From Acidimicrobiales bacterium (GTDB lineage: Bacteria > Actinomycetota > Acidimicrobiia > Acidimicrobiales > JABEUL01), in the NCBI GenBank assembly GCA_027451605.1, contig DAIDJA010000141.1, forward strand, positions 1 to 5,286: a stretch of 5,286 nt of DNA, in the 5' to 3' direction. The position numbers and the translations under genes are program-made. Of this stretch, positions 1 to 5,286 are shown piece by piece. Below the pieces are notes generated by a model, which was not told the origin of the DNA, ran no database searches, and worked only from the letters and a program-made list of their open reading frames with translations. Each line of letters opens with the position of its first letter. Position 1 is the first letter of the stretch.

Positions 1-1
1 T

Positions 2-496
2 AAAGACGAGCTAAAAGAAAATGTCGTAAAGATAGTTAATAAATTAGGTTTGTCCGGAGCTCAGCTACATGGTCACGAAACCAAGGAGGAGACTCAGTGG
101 ATAGCGCAGCGGGTTCAATTCGTCATTAAGGCCTTCAAGGCGGGTCAGCCGATGGTCAGAGAGTTTTTCGAATATGGAGCAGATGCACTTCTTTTGGATT
201 CTCACGCTCCGGGTTCGGGACAGGTCTTTGACTGGAGTTTGGCCGAAGATGTTGAGGACAACTCCAGACTTATACTATCGGGAGGACTGACTCCCGAAAA
301 CGTAATAGACGGGATTGTGGCCACCAAGCCCTGGGGCGTGGATGTTTCAACCGGAGTCGAGAAGGCTCCGGGGATTAAAGATCCCGTTAAAGTTAAAAAG
401 TTCATAGAAGCCGCGCGATCGGTAAGATTTGAAGACTCTGTGGGTTCCAATGACAAAACGGTATTTTATGACTGGAGCAAAGATGTCGACTTTTAG
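2..496 (+). CDS. trpF: Phosphoribosylanthranilate isomerase, 5'-truncated by the window edge
   Basis: Converts N-(5'-phosphoribosyl)anthranilate to CdRP (third step of the tryptophan branch) in the cytoplasm. The frame is open from base 2, so the gene begins upstream. 164 residues are visible against about 200-220 for the family, so the first strand with the catalytic cysteine (KICG-type motif) is missing. A TTG at base 50 could be mistaken for a start, but the residues before it (KDELKENVVKIVNKLG) continue the barrel fold, so it is internal. Numbering from base 2, visible motifs are QLHGHE (21-26), LLLDSH with the probable catalytic Asp at 66, GSGQVFDW, the phosphate-binding SGGLTPENV (from 93), and GVDVSTGVE (112-120). 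A tail of about 24 residues rich in acidic and aromatic residues follows the last expected helix. trpB begins 19 bp downstream, implying a shared operon. Family assignment is secure. Confidence 0.95.
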   Translation, partial: KDELKENVVKIVNKLGLSGAQLHGHETKEETQWIAQRVQFVIKAFKAGQPMVREFFEYGADALLLDSHAPGSGQVFDWSLAEDVEDNSRLILSGGLTPENVIDGIVATKPWGVDVSTGVEKAPGIKDPVKVKKFIEAARSVRFEDSVGSNDKTVFYDWSKDVDF

Positions 497-515
497 GTTG
501 GAAAATTAAACTGTA

Positions 516-1727
516 GTGTCCGAAGACTTAAACAGATTTATTGAATCATATGATCCGATAGTTCCAGACGCAAAAGGAAAATTCGGCGAATATGGCGGGA
601 GATTCGTTCCGGAATCTTTGGTAAATGCCTGCACGGAGCTTGAGCAGGCATTTAATCACCATTGGCACAGCAAAGAATTCAAAGATGAATATTTGAATAT
701 ATTACAGTCATACGGCGGAAGACCAACTCCCATTACTTTTTGTGCAAATGTCTCCGAGATGCTTGGAATTAAGCTTTATCTTAAGCGTGAGGATCTGACG
801 CATACAGGAAGCCACAAAATTAACAACGTCATCGGTCAGGCTCTGTTGGCAAAAAAAATGGGAAAGATAAATTTAATTGCCGAAACCGGTGCCGGTCAGC
901 ACGGTGTAGCTACCGCTACGGCAGCTGCGCTTTTTGGGTTGGGATGCAAAGTTTATATGGGTGAAATTGACGCAAGGCGTCAGGAATTAAACGTATTTAG
1001 AATGCAGTTATTGGGTTCCGAAGTTCAAGAAGTGACCTCGGGCTCCAAAACCCTAAAAGATGCCGTGAATGAAGCTATGCGCGAGTGGGTTTCGCGGGTT
1101 GATACGACTCATTACTGCCTGGGTTCAGTAATGGGACCTCACCCGTTTCCCTACATGGTACGTGAGTTCCAAAGCATTTTGGGTAACGAAGCAAGGGTTC
1201 AATACAGCGAACTTGTCGGAGGAGAACCTGACTACGTGGTAGCTTGCGTCGGGGGGGGATCCAATGCTGCCGGTACGTTTGCCGGTTTTATCAAGACTGA
1301 TTCCAAACTTGTCGGCGTGGAAGCGGCTGGCGGTGCGGCACTTTCTCACGGAAGATCAGGTGTGGTACACGGGATGAGTTCCAAACTCCTTCAGGACGAA
1401 TCAGGACAGATTAACGAGGCCCATTCTATTTCAGCGGGACTAGATTATCCGGGGGTGGGACCTGAGCATGCATATCTGCAGGAAACCAAAAGGGCACGAT
1501 ATGTATCTGCTAATGATGAAGAAGTATTGAAGGCTTTTTTGATGCTTTCAAAACATGAAGGCATTATTCCCGCTCTTGAAAGCGCACACGGTTTGGCGTG
1601 GATTATGGGAGCTGCGGGGGCAGGCGAGATAGGTAAAGGGGAAAGCGTCCTTTTAACGCTTTCTGGCAGGGGTGACAAAGACGTTCAGCAGGTTCTTACA
1701 ATTTTGCGGGAATTGAAAAATACCTAA
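516..1727 (+). CDS. trpB: Tryptophan synthase beta subunit
   Basis: PLP enzyme that condenses indole with L-serine to give L-tryptophan, working with TrpA in the cytoplasmic alpha2beta2 complex. The 403 residues are a normal length for TrpB1. Motifs in order: [11 protein letters not shown] (23-33), [14 protein letters not shown] with the PLP Schiff-base lysine K101 (Salmonella K87), AETGAGQHG with the catalytic glutamate E123 (Salmonella E109), [13 protein letters not shown] (207-219), the cofactor phosphate loop GGGSN (246-250), [22 protein letters not shown] with E355, and SGRGDKD (383-389). All key residues are intact. The start is a GTG; no ATG, GTG or TTG lies between it and the conserved FGEYGG block, so no later start fits. 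The Shine-Dalgarno is weak (GGA at 500-502, 13 nt upstream), suggesting coupling to trpF translation. The phosphate-loop codons form a G8 run (1251-1258). Confidence 0.98.
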   Translation: MSEDLNRFIESYDPIVPDAKGKFGEYGGRFVPESLVNACTELEQAFNHHWHSKEFKDEYLNILQSYGGRPTPITFCANVSEMLGIKLYLKREDLTHTGSHKINNVIGQALLAKKMGKINLIAETGAGQHGVATATAAALFGLGCKVYMGEIDARRQELNVFRMQLLGSEVQEVTSGSKTLKDAVNEAMREWVSRVDTTHYCLGSVMGPHPFPYMVREFQSILGNEARVQYSELVGGEPDYVVACVGGGSNAAGTFAGFIKTDSKLVGVEAAGGAALSHGRSGVVHGMSSKLLQDESGQINEAHSISAGLDYPGVGPEHAYLQETKRARYVSANDEEVLKAFLMLSKHEGIIPALESAHGLAWIMGAAGAGEIGKGESVLLTLSGRGDKDVQQVLTILRELKNT

Positions 1728-1735
1728 ACTGATAA

Positions 1736-1763
1736 TTGTCACTATGTTTATTCTGCAAATAAT
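1736..1763 (+). promoter_or_regulatory. Possible weak internal promoter ahead of trpA
   Basis: Within the 54-bp trpB-trpA gap, TTGTCA (1736-1741) matches the -35 consensus at 5 of 6 positions. AATAAT (1758-1763) matches the -10 consensus at 5 of 6, keeping the important A2 and T6. The spacer is 16 bp. A transcript would begin near 1770, about 12 nt before the trpA ATG. The gap is AT-rich, so chance similarity is a real possibility, and trpA would normally be read through from trpB. I treat this as a candidate only. Confidence 0.28.
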
Positions 1764-1781
1764 TTCATTAAACAAAAGACC

Positions 1782-2579
1782 ATGGGTTACTCAATGAATT
1801 TATCGACGTTGACACAAAAGAAAGCTGCAGGCCAGAAGCTACTGGTTCCCTATGTTACCGCCGGGATAAGCGATAAGTGGTCGGATTTGGTTATTTGTTT
1901 AGCCGATGCAGGTGCGGACGCAGTTGAGATCGGACTTCCTTTTTCGGATCCCATGATCGACGGCAAAATAATTCAGATGGCTTGCAAAACTGCCCTAGAT
2001 GCCGGTTACAATACGCAAAAGATCTTTGACGAACTACGTATTTTAACGGAAAAGGTTGATGTCCCCCTGGTGGTTATGACTTACTATAACTTAATATTGG
2101 CCAGGGGGTTGGCAAAGACCGCATGCGACCTGGCAGAACTGGGTATTTCGGGATCGATTGTTCCGGATTTGACCGTAGAAGAGTTGGAACCATGGCGCGC
2201 AGAGTCTTCTACAAATATGCTTGACAATATATTGTTGATAGCACCGTCGACACCACTGACCCGGGCAGCTGAGATCGCAGAAATATCTACGGGATTTATT
2301 TACGCACTTGGGTTAATGGGAATTACCGGCATAAGAGAGACTTTAATGCCAGAAGCAATCGATAACGTTGAGAAAATTAAATCAGTGACCGACAAGCCCG
2401 TTTTGGTGGGAGTCGGTATTTCAAGTCCCAACCAAGCAAAAGAGGCATCAAAATACAGCGACGGAGTAGTTGTTGGTTCGGCTTTGGTGAAATTAATACT
2501 GGATAATGCGGGTGATATTGAATTGAACAAAAAAGTATTTAATTTTGTTCGGACCTTTAAAGAGGCGATCGGAGAGTAA
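1782..2579 (+). CDS. trpA: Tryptophan synthase alpha subunit
   Basis: Cleaves indole-3-glycerol phosphate to indole and glyceraldehyde 3-phosphate; the indole is channelled to TrpB. The TIM-barrel protein has 265 residues (typical about 260-270). Visible motifs are LVPYVTAG (21-28), VEIGLPFSDPMIDG with the catalytic pair E49 and D60 (the same numbers as Salmonella E49/D60), VPDLTVEE (127-134), the loop-6 segment YALGLMGITG (174-183), GVGISSP (210-216) and the phosphate-binding VGSALV (231-236). The usual proline after DG is a lysine (K62). The loop-6 'MGITG' form resembles actinobacterial TrpA. The start is uncertain between the ATG at 1782 and an in-frame ATG at 1794, which would give 261 residues; neither has a strong Shine-Dalgarno and both fit family lengths. 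trpA lies in the same frame as trpB, 54 bp after its stop. Confidence 0.97.
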   Translation: MGYSMNLSTLTQKKAAGQKLLVPYVTAGISDKWSDLVICLADAGADAVEIGLPFSDPMIDGKIIQMACKTALDAGYNTQKIFDELRILTEKVDVPLVVMTYYNLILARGLAKTACDLAELGISGSIVPDLTVEELEPWRAESSTNMLDNILLIAPSTPLTRAAEIAEISTGFIYALGLMGITGIRETLMPEAIDNVEKIKSVTDKPVLVGVGISSPNQAKEASKYSDGVVVGSALVKLILDNAGDIELNKKVFNFVRTFKEAIGE

Positions 2580-2595
2580 ATAATTACTTGGTTTA

Positions 2596-2609
2596 TGCAT
2601 AAATATGCA
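2596..2609. promoter_or_regulatory. Putative ARG box (ArgR operator) upstream of argC
   Basis: TGCATA-AA-TATGCA is a perfect inverted repeat with 6-bp arms and a 2-bp centre, 33 bp before the argC ATG. Its size, AT-rich core and TGCAT half-sites fit the operators bound by the arginine repressor ArgR, which form imperfect palindromes of about 16-18 bp in front of arginine genes. It overlaps the expected -35 position of the argC promoter, so ArgR with bound arginine would be expected to block transcription. The palindrome is seen directly; binding by ArgR is inferred from form and position. Confidence 0.72.
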
Positions 2610-2615
2610 AATCAA

Positions 2616-2629
2616 TGTAATAATATGTG
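2616..2629. promoter_or_regulatory. Possible second, degenerate ARG box
   Basis: TGTAATAATATGTG matches the upstream palindrome (2596-2609) at 9 of 14 positions, with the right half (AATATG) best kept. It lies 20 bp downstream of the first box, centre to centre. ArgR hexamers commonly bind two adjacent boxes about one helical-turn multiple (20-21 bp) apart, so the arrangement fits. This copy overlaps the spacer and the TG of the extended -10. The match is partial and in AT-rich DNA, so confidence is limited. Confidence 0.4.
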
Positions 2630-2642
2630 CTAATATAATATC
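2628..2642 (+). promoter_or_regulatory. Extended -10 promoter for a probably leaderless argC mRNA
   Basis: TGC-TAATAT (2628-2636) is an extended -10 element (TGn plus TAnnnT), followed by exactly 6 bp and then the argC ATG. Transcription would therefore start at or beside the A of the start codon. No purine-rich Shine-Dalgarno is present in the preceding 20 bases. Leaderless starts with a TAnnnT box 6-7 bp before the ATG are common in Actinobacteria. A perfect TATAAT overlaps at 2634-2639, but it would place the start inside the gene. No convincing -35 hexamer is present, as is usual for extended -10 promoters. Confidence 0.65.
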
Positions 2643-3647
2643 ATGAGCAAATCAGTTGGGATTATGGGCGGCACCGGTTTTACCGGTGTGGAACTAATTA
2701 AAATCTTAAACAACCACCCTGAGTTTGAACTGAGGGCAGTCGGTTCGCAGTCATCTGCGGGTATTAATCTATTGTCTGCCGTTCCGAATTTATTCAATAT
2801 TGAGTCCGACCTCGGGTTGGTGGATCTGAGTCCGGATAATTTTGCAGGTTTGGATCTTGTGTTTATGGCACTGCCTCATAATACTTCTGCCAAATTAATT
2901 CCGGATCTGTTTGAGAAGTTCGGAGTTTCTCATATTGTGGATTTGAGTGCTGATTTTAGGCTTAAAGATTCCAAACTTTACGATAAATATTATGGCTTTG
3001 AACACCCGAACCCCGGTTGGTTGAAACAGTCGGTTTTCGGGCTACCCGAAGTCAACAGAAACGGGCTATACGGCGCTCAATTAGTGGCAGCAGCCGGCTG
3101 TTATGTGACCGCCGTAAGTTTGGCGGTGTTCCCTTTTATTTCACATTCCATAGCAAACAAAGGCCTTATAATCGCTGACTGTGCATCGGGAGTAACGGGT
3201 GCAGGTAAAAAATTAACCGCAACTACTCAGTTTACCGCCGTTAACGAAAATTTTTCGGTTTACGGTCTTTTGAATCATCGGCATCGTCCCGAAATTGAAC
3301 AAGTTTGCGGAAGGGACGTTTTATTTACACCACACCTTCTGCCTATTGATCGTGGGATATTGGCAACGTGTTACTTTAGCGTGGACGACGGAATTGACGC
3401 AAAGCAACTGACTGATGTCCTATATAAAGCCTACAATGATGAATGTTTTGTCAAAGTTTGTGAACAGCCTCCCGACTTGAAATCAATTTGCAACACTAAT
3501 TATGCCGCCGTTTACGTTACTTTGGACGAAAAGACCAATACCGGTATAGTGATATCGGCAATCGATAATCTGATGAAGGGCGCTTCCGGACAGGCAGTTC
3601 AGTGCGCAAATGCAATTTTTGGTTTTCAAGAGAACTTAGGATTTTGA
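2643..3647 (+). CDS. argC: N-acetyl-gamma-glutamyl-phosphate reductase
   Basis: NADPH-dependent reduction of N-acetylglutamyl 5-phosphate to N-acetylglutamate 5-semialdehyde, the third arginine step, in the cytoplasm. The 334 residues are typical. The N-terminal Rossmann domain has GGTGFTG (9-15) for NADP binding. The active-site cysteine is C153 in AAAGCYVTA (149-157), where most relatives have a proline before GC; A151 replaces it. HRHRPEIEQ (212-220) carries the conserved active-site histidine region. Near the C-terminus, NTNYAAVYVTLD (284-295) and SAIDNLMKGASGQAVQ (305-320) are family hallmarks. The ATG at 2643 is chosen because the GxxGxxG fold begins immediately after it and the promoter spacing points to it; there is no Shine-Dalgarno. 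It is probably the first gene of the arginine operon, controlled by ArgR at the boxes upstream. The stop is 1 bp before argJ. Confidence 0.97.
   Translation: MSKSVGIMGGTGFTGVELIKILNNHPEFELRAVGSQSSAGINLLSAVPNLFNIESDLGLVDLSPDNFAGLDLVFMALPHNTSAKLIPDLFEKFGVSHIVDLSADFRLKDSKLYDKYYGFEHPNPGWLKQSVFGLPEVNRNGLYGAQLVAAAGCYVTAVSLAVFPFISHSIANKGLIIADCASGVTGAGKKLTATTQFTAVNENFSVYGLLNHRHRPEIEQVCGRDVLFTPHLLPIDRGILATCYFSVDDGIDAKQLTDVLYKAYNDECFVKVCEQPPDLKSICNTNYAAVYVTLDEKTNTGIVISAIDNLMKGASGQAVQCANAIFGFQENLGF
3638..3641 (+). promoter_or_regulatory. Shine-Dalgarno of argJ inside the argC 3' end
   Basis: AGGA lies 7 nt before the argJ ATG (3649) and within the last codons of argC. It is the clearest ribosome binding site in the window and supports the ATG at 3649. 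With the argC stop only 1 bp from the start, translation of the two genes is probably coupled. Confidence 0.7.
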
Positions 3648-3648
3648 T

Positions 3649-4860
3649 ATGACAGGTTTGGATAAGCAGGGCGCAATGATTTTGGATGAAGTAGGTTTAC
3701 CCGACGGCTTCGAATTTAACGGAATTCATTGTGGGATAAAAAGTTCACCGGCAAAAGATCTCTCCCTGGTTAAAACTGAGGACAACAAGCCGGTATTGAC
3801 CGCAGCTGTTTTCACTACCAATGAAATCTGTGCGGCTCCTGTTGTTGTTTCAAAAGAGTCTCTTTCGGCTTCCGGCGGTTTGATCAGTGCCGTACTTCTT
3901 AATTCGGGAAACGCAAATGCGGCAACGGGGGCCAAGGGAATTAAAACCGTGCGGGACTCAGCCATAAAGTTGGCGGAAGTCATGGGTTGTGACACGTCTA
4001 ATATTCTCGTATGTTCAACGGGGTTAATCGGTATTCCGCTTGATCCGAAGCCAATATTGGATTCAATTGTCACTCTTGAACAAGAATCCCAAAACAGCAT
4101 CGAGGCCTTTAAAGAAGCTGCCGAAGCAATTTTAACGACCGATACCGTGGCCAAAACCTTTTCGGTGCAACCGCAGTCAAAGGCATATAAAATTGCGGGA
4201 TTTGCAAAAGGCGCCGCGATGTTGGCTCCTGCTATGGCCACTATGTTAACCGTTGTGGTCACTGATGCCGATATTAAGCTCGATCACCTAAGGAGTTCGC
4301 TTAATGATGCGGTGGAAGACAGTTTTAATTCAATACTCGTGGACGGCTGTATGTCTACCAATGATACCGTTATAATAATGACTTCCGGAAAATATCCGGT
4401 TAAAGATTTGGATGAATTTAGCACCTTATTGAAACGAGGTTTACAGTCTTTAGCCTATCAGATGGTTAAAGATGCCGAAGGCGGAACGGTTGTGGCCCAT
4501 TTGACCATAGAAGGTGCCGTCGATTCCTATCAGGCAAAGGCGTTGGCTCGTAAAGTGGCGCAAAGTGTTTTAGTTAGGTGTTCGCTAAACGGCAGGGATC
4601 CGTATTGGGGTAGAATTATTTCGGAGCTGGGAGCAGCCGGGGTAAATATCGATCCCGGCAAAGTACAAATAAGTTATGGAGACTATCTTGTCGCAGACGG
4701 TGGTGTAGCCGCAGCACATGATATTAAAGGTTTAGCTGAATACATGCAAAATGACGAAATAGCTATCGGCGTTAACTTGAACCTGGGGGCGTCCGTTCAC
4801 AGCATGATATTTTGTGATATATCTCATGGCTACATAGACGAGAATCGAAAGACATCATGA
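3649..4860 (+). CDS. argJ: Glutamate/ornithine acetyltransferase ArgJ
   Basis: Transfers the acetyl group from N-acetylornithine to glutamate, giving ornithine and N-acetylglutamate and so recycling acetyl in the arginine pathway. Many members also use acetyl-CoA to make N-acetylglutamate; the sequence alone does not show whether this one does. The 403 residues are typical of the precursor, which cuts itself into alpha and beta chains. The cleavage site is in [14 protein letters not shown] (187-200), between A197 and the nucleophile T198. The oxyanion-hole residues are expected at T124 and G125 in CSTGLIG (122-128). [12 protein letters not shown] (83-94) and GRDPYWGRI (315-323) are further family blocks. 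The C-terminal end (DENRKTS) is slightly different from the usual N-x-x-Y-x-T ending. The start has a good Shine-Dalgarno 7 nt upstream. The stop overlaps the argB start as ATGA, indicating an operon with coupled translation. Confidence 0.97.
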   Translation: MTGLDKQGAMILDEVGLPDGFEFNGIHCGIKSSPAKDLSLVKTEDNKPVLTAAVFTTNEICAAPVVVSKESLSASGGLISAVLLNSGNANAATGAKGIKTVRDSAIKLAEVMGCDTSNILVCSTGLIGIPLDPKPILDSIVTLEQESQNSIEAFKEAAEAILTTDTVAKTFSVQPQSKAYKIAGFAKGAAMLAPAMATMLTVVVTDADIKLDHLRSSLNDAVEDSFNSILVDGCMSTNDTVIIMTSGKYPVKDLDEFSTLLKRGLQSLAYQMVKDAEGGTVVAHLTIEGAVDSYQAKALARKVAQSVLVRCSLNGRDPYWGRIISELGAAGVNIDPGKVQISYGDYLVADGGVAAAHDIKGLAEYMQNDEIAIGVNLNLGASVHSMIFCDISHGYIDENRKTS

Positions 4861-5286
4861 CGGAAATGACAAATAAACAATCTGATATCTCTGTGGGTCG
4901 AAGTTTTAGCCCCAGTCAGTCTGTCGGTATTTTACTTGAAGCCCTGCCATACATTCAGAAATGGAAAAATAAGGTTGTGGTGGTAAAGTATGGGGGCAAT
5001 GCATTTTTTAGTAGGGATGCCGACCTTCTGCTCTCGGGTAAAGATGAAAATAACTCAGATCCGTTGGCATCTTTCGCAAACGATATAGTTCTTTTGCGTT
5101 CGGTAGGTATGCATCCGGTCGTGGTTCACGGTGGCGGTCCGCAGATCGGCGAGATGATGAAAAGATTGGGCAAAGAGCCTTCTTTTGTAAACGGACAGCG
5201 TGTTACCGATCGAGAAACATTGGAGATTGCCTCTATGGTGTTGGTCGGAAAGATTAATAAAGACATTGTCAGGGCGATAAATGTAT
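4857..5286 (+). CDS. argB: Acetylglutamate kinase, 3'-truncated by the window edge
   Basis: Phosphorylates N-acetylglutamate with ATP, the second arginine step and usually the arginine-feedback point. 143 complete codons are visible, about half of a typical 260-300-residue protein. Motifs of the amino-acid kinase fold are VVVKYGGNA (41-49) with the phosphate-binding lysine K44, [11 protein letters not shown] (87-97), and the substrate-binding [20 protein letters not shown] (110-129) with R115. Between KYGGNA and the following helix ([11 protein letters not shown], 71-81) there is an insertion of about 14 residues, rich in Asp, Ser and Asn, compared with the family pattern as I know it. The ATG at 4857 overlaps the argJ stop (ATGA), favouring translational coupling; another in-frame ATG at 4866 is possible. 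Upstream GAAAG (4847-4851) is a weak Shine-Dalgarno. The rest of the gene, including the C-terminal arginine-sensing region, lies beyond the window. Confidence 0.95.
   Translation, partial: MTEMTNKQSDISVGRSFSPSQSVGILLEALPYIQKWKNKVVVVKYGGNAFFSRDADLLLSGKDENNSDPLASFANDIVLLRSVGMHPVVVHGGGPQIGEMMKRLGKEPSFVNGQRVTDRETLEIASMVLVGKINKDIVRAINV

Noticed and set aside
50..52. TTG at 50 as a start codon for trpF
   Set aside because: The frame is open back to base 2 and the upstream residues continue the TrpF fold before the QLHG motif; the gene is cut by the window edge.
1731..1740. GATAATTGTC as an operator palindrome
   Set aside because: It is a 10-bp near-palindrome with a mismatched pair in AT-rich sequence; expected by chance.
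1745..1774. TGTTTA / TAAACA inverted repeat and a TTATT / AATAA hairpin in the trpB-trpA gap, considered as a terminator
   Set aside because: The stems are 5-6 bp and entirely or mostly A/T, loops are 5-18 nt, and there is no T-run after a GC-rich stem; too weak to terminate between two cooperating genes.
2580..2642. Terminator for the trp operon before argC
   Set aside because: The only palindrome (2596-2609) is AT-rich with a 2-bp centre and no following T-tract; an operator explains it better.
3726..4262. Open frame of 178 codons on the minus strand inside argJ
   Set aside because: It mirrors the argJ coding sequence, has no recognisable motif or ribosome site, and argJ is clearly the real gene.
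1..5286. A novel defence, mobile or otherwise undescribed system
   Set aside because: All coding sequence is accounted for by six well-known biosynthetic genes with intact motifs, and gaps are at most 63 bp.

Overview
This 5.3-kb window is a compact, single-strand stretch of bacterial amino-acid biosynthesis genes. In order it holds the 3' part of trpF, then trpB, trpA, argC, argJ and the 5' part of argB, all on the + strand. Every gene is recognisable from conserved active-site motifs. I see no RNA genes, mobile elements, CRISPR arrays or long repeats, and no gene-free stretch longer than 63 bp.

The organism looks like a moderately low-GC bacterium (mid-40s % GC by eye) with actinobacterial-flavoured proteins. 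The pointers are the TrpA 'YAxxxMGITG' loop, the ArgJ 'MLAPxxATML' self-cleavage site, the ArgB 'KYGGNA' start, a GTG start on trpB, and an apparently leaderless promoter on argC. An uncultured, marine-type member of the Acidimicrobiia or a relative is my best guess, but this is inference from sequence style and not a database result. A stand-alone TrpF is noteworthy in that setting, because many Actinobacteria use the bifunctional PriA enzyme instead.

Layout: bases 2-496 hold TrpF (5' end outside the window), then a 19-bp gap. Bases 516-1727 hold TrpB, followed by a 54-bp AT-rich gap that stays open in the shared TrpB/TrpA frame and contains a weak promoter-like sequence. Bases 1782-2579 hold TrpA. 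These three carry out the last steps of tryptophan synthesis: TrpF isomerises phosphoribosyl-anthranilate, and the TrpA/TrpB complex makes indole and condenses it with serine.

The 63-bp gap at 2580-2642 is the most informative non-coding piece. It carries a perfect 6+2+6 palindrome resembling an ARG box (ArgR operator), a second degenerate copy 20 bp downstream, and an extended -10 element exactly 6 bp before the argC ATG, with no Shine-Dalgarno sequence. This reads as the ArgR-controlled, leaderless start of an arginine operon. It is followed by argC (2643-3647), argJ (3649-4860, 1-bp gap, good Shine-Dalgarno) and argB (from 4857, ATGA overlap, runs off the window). These make the N-acetylated intermediates of the arginine pathway, with ArgJ recycling the acetyl group.

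No undescribed biological system is evident. The items worth a second look are regulatory (the argC promoter/operator) and small protein peculiarities: an insertion in ArgB, a substituted loop residue in TrpA, and a changed residue beside the ArgC active-site cysteine.
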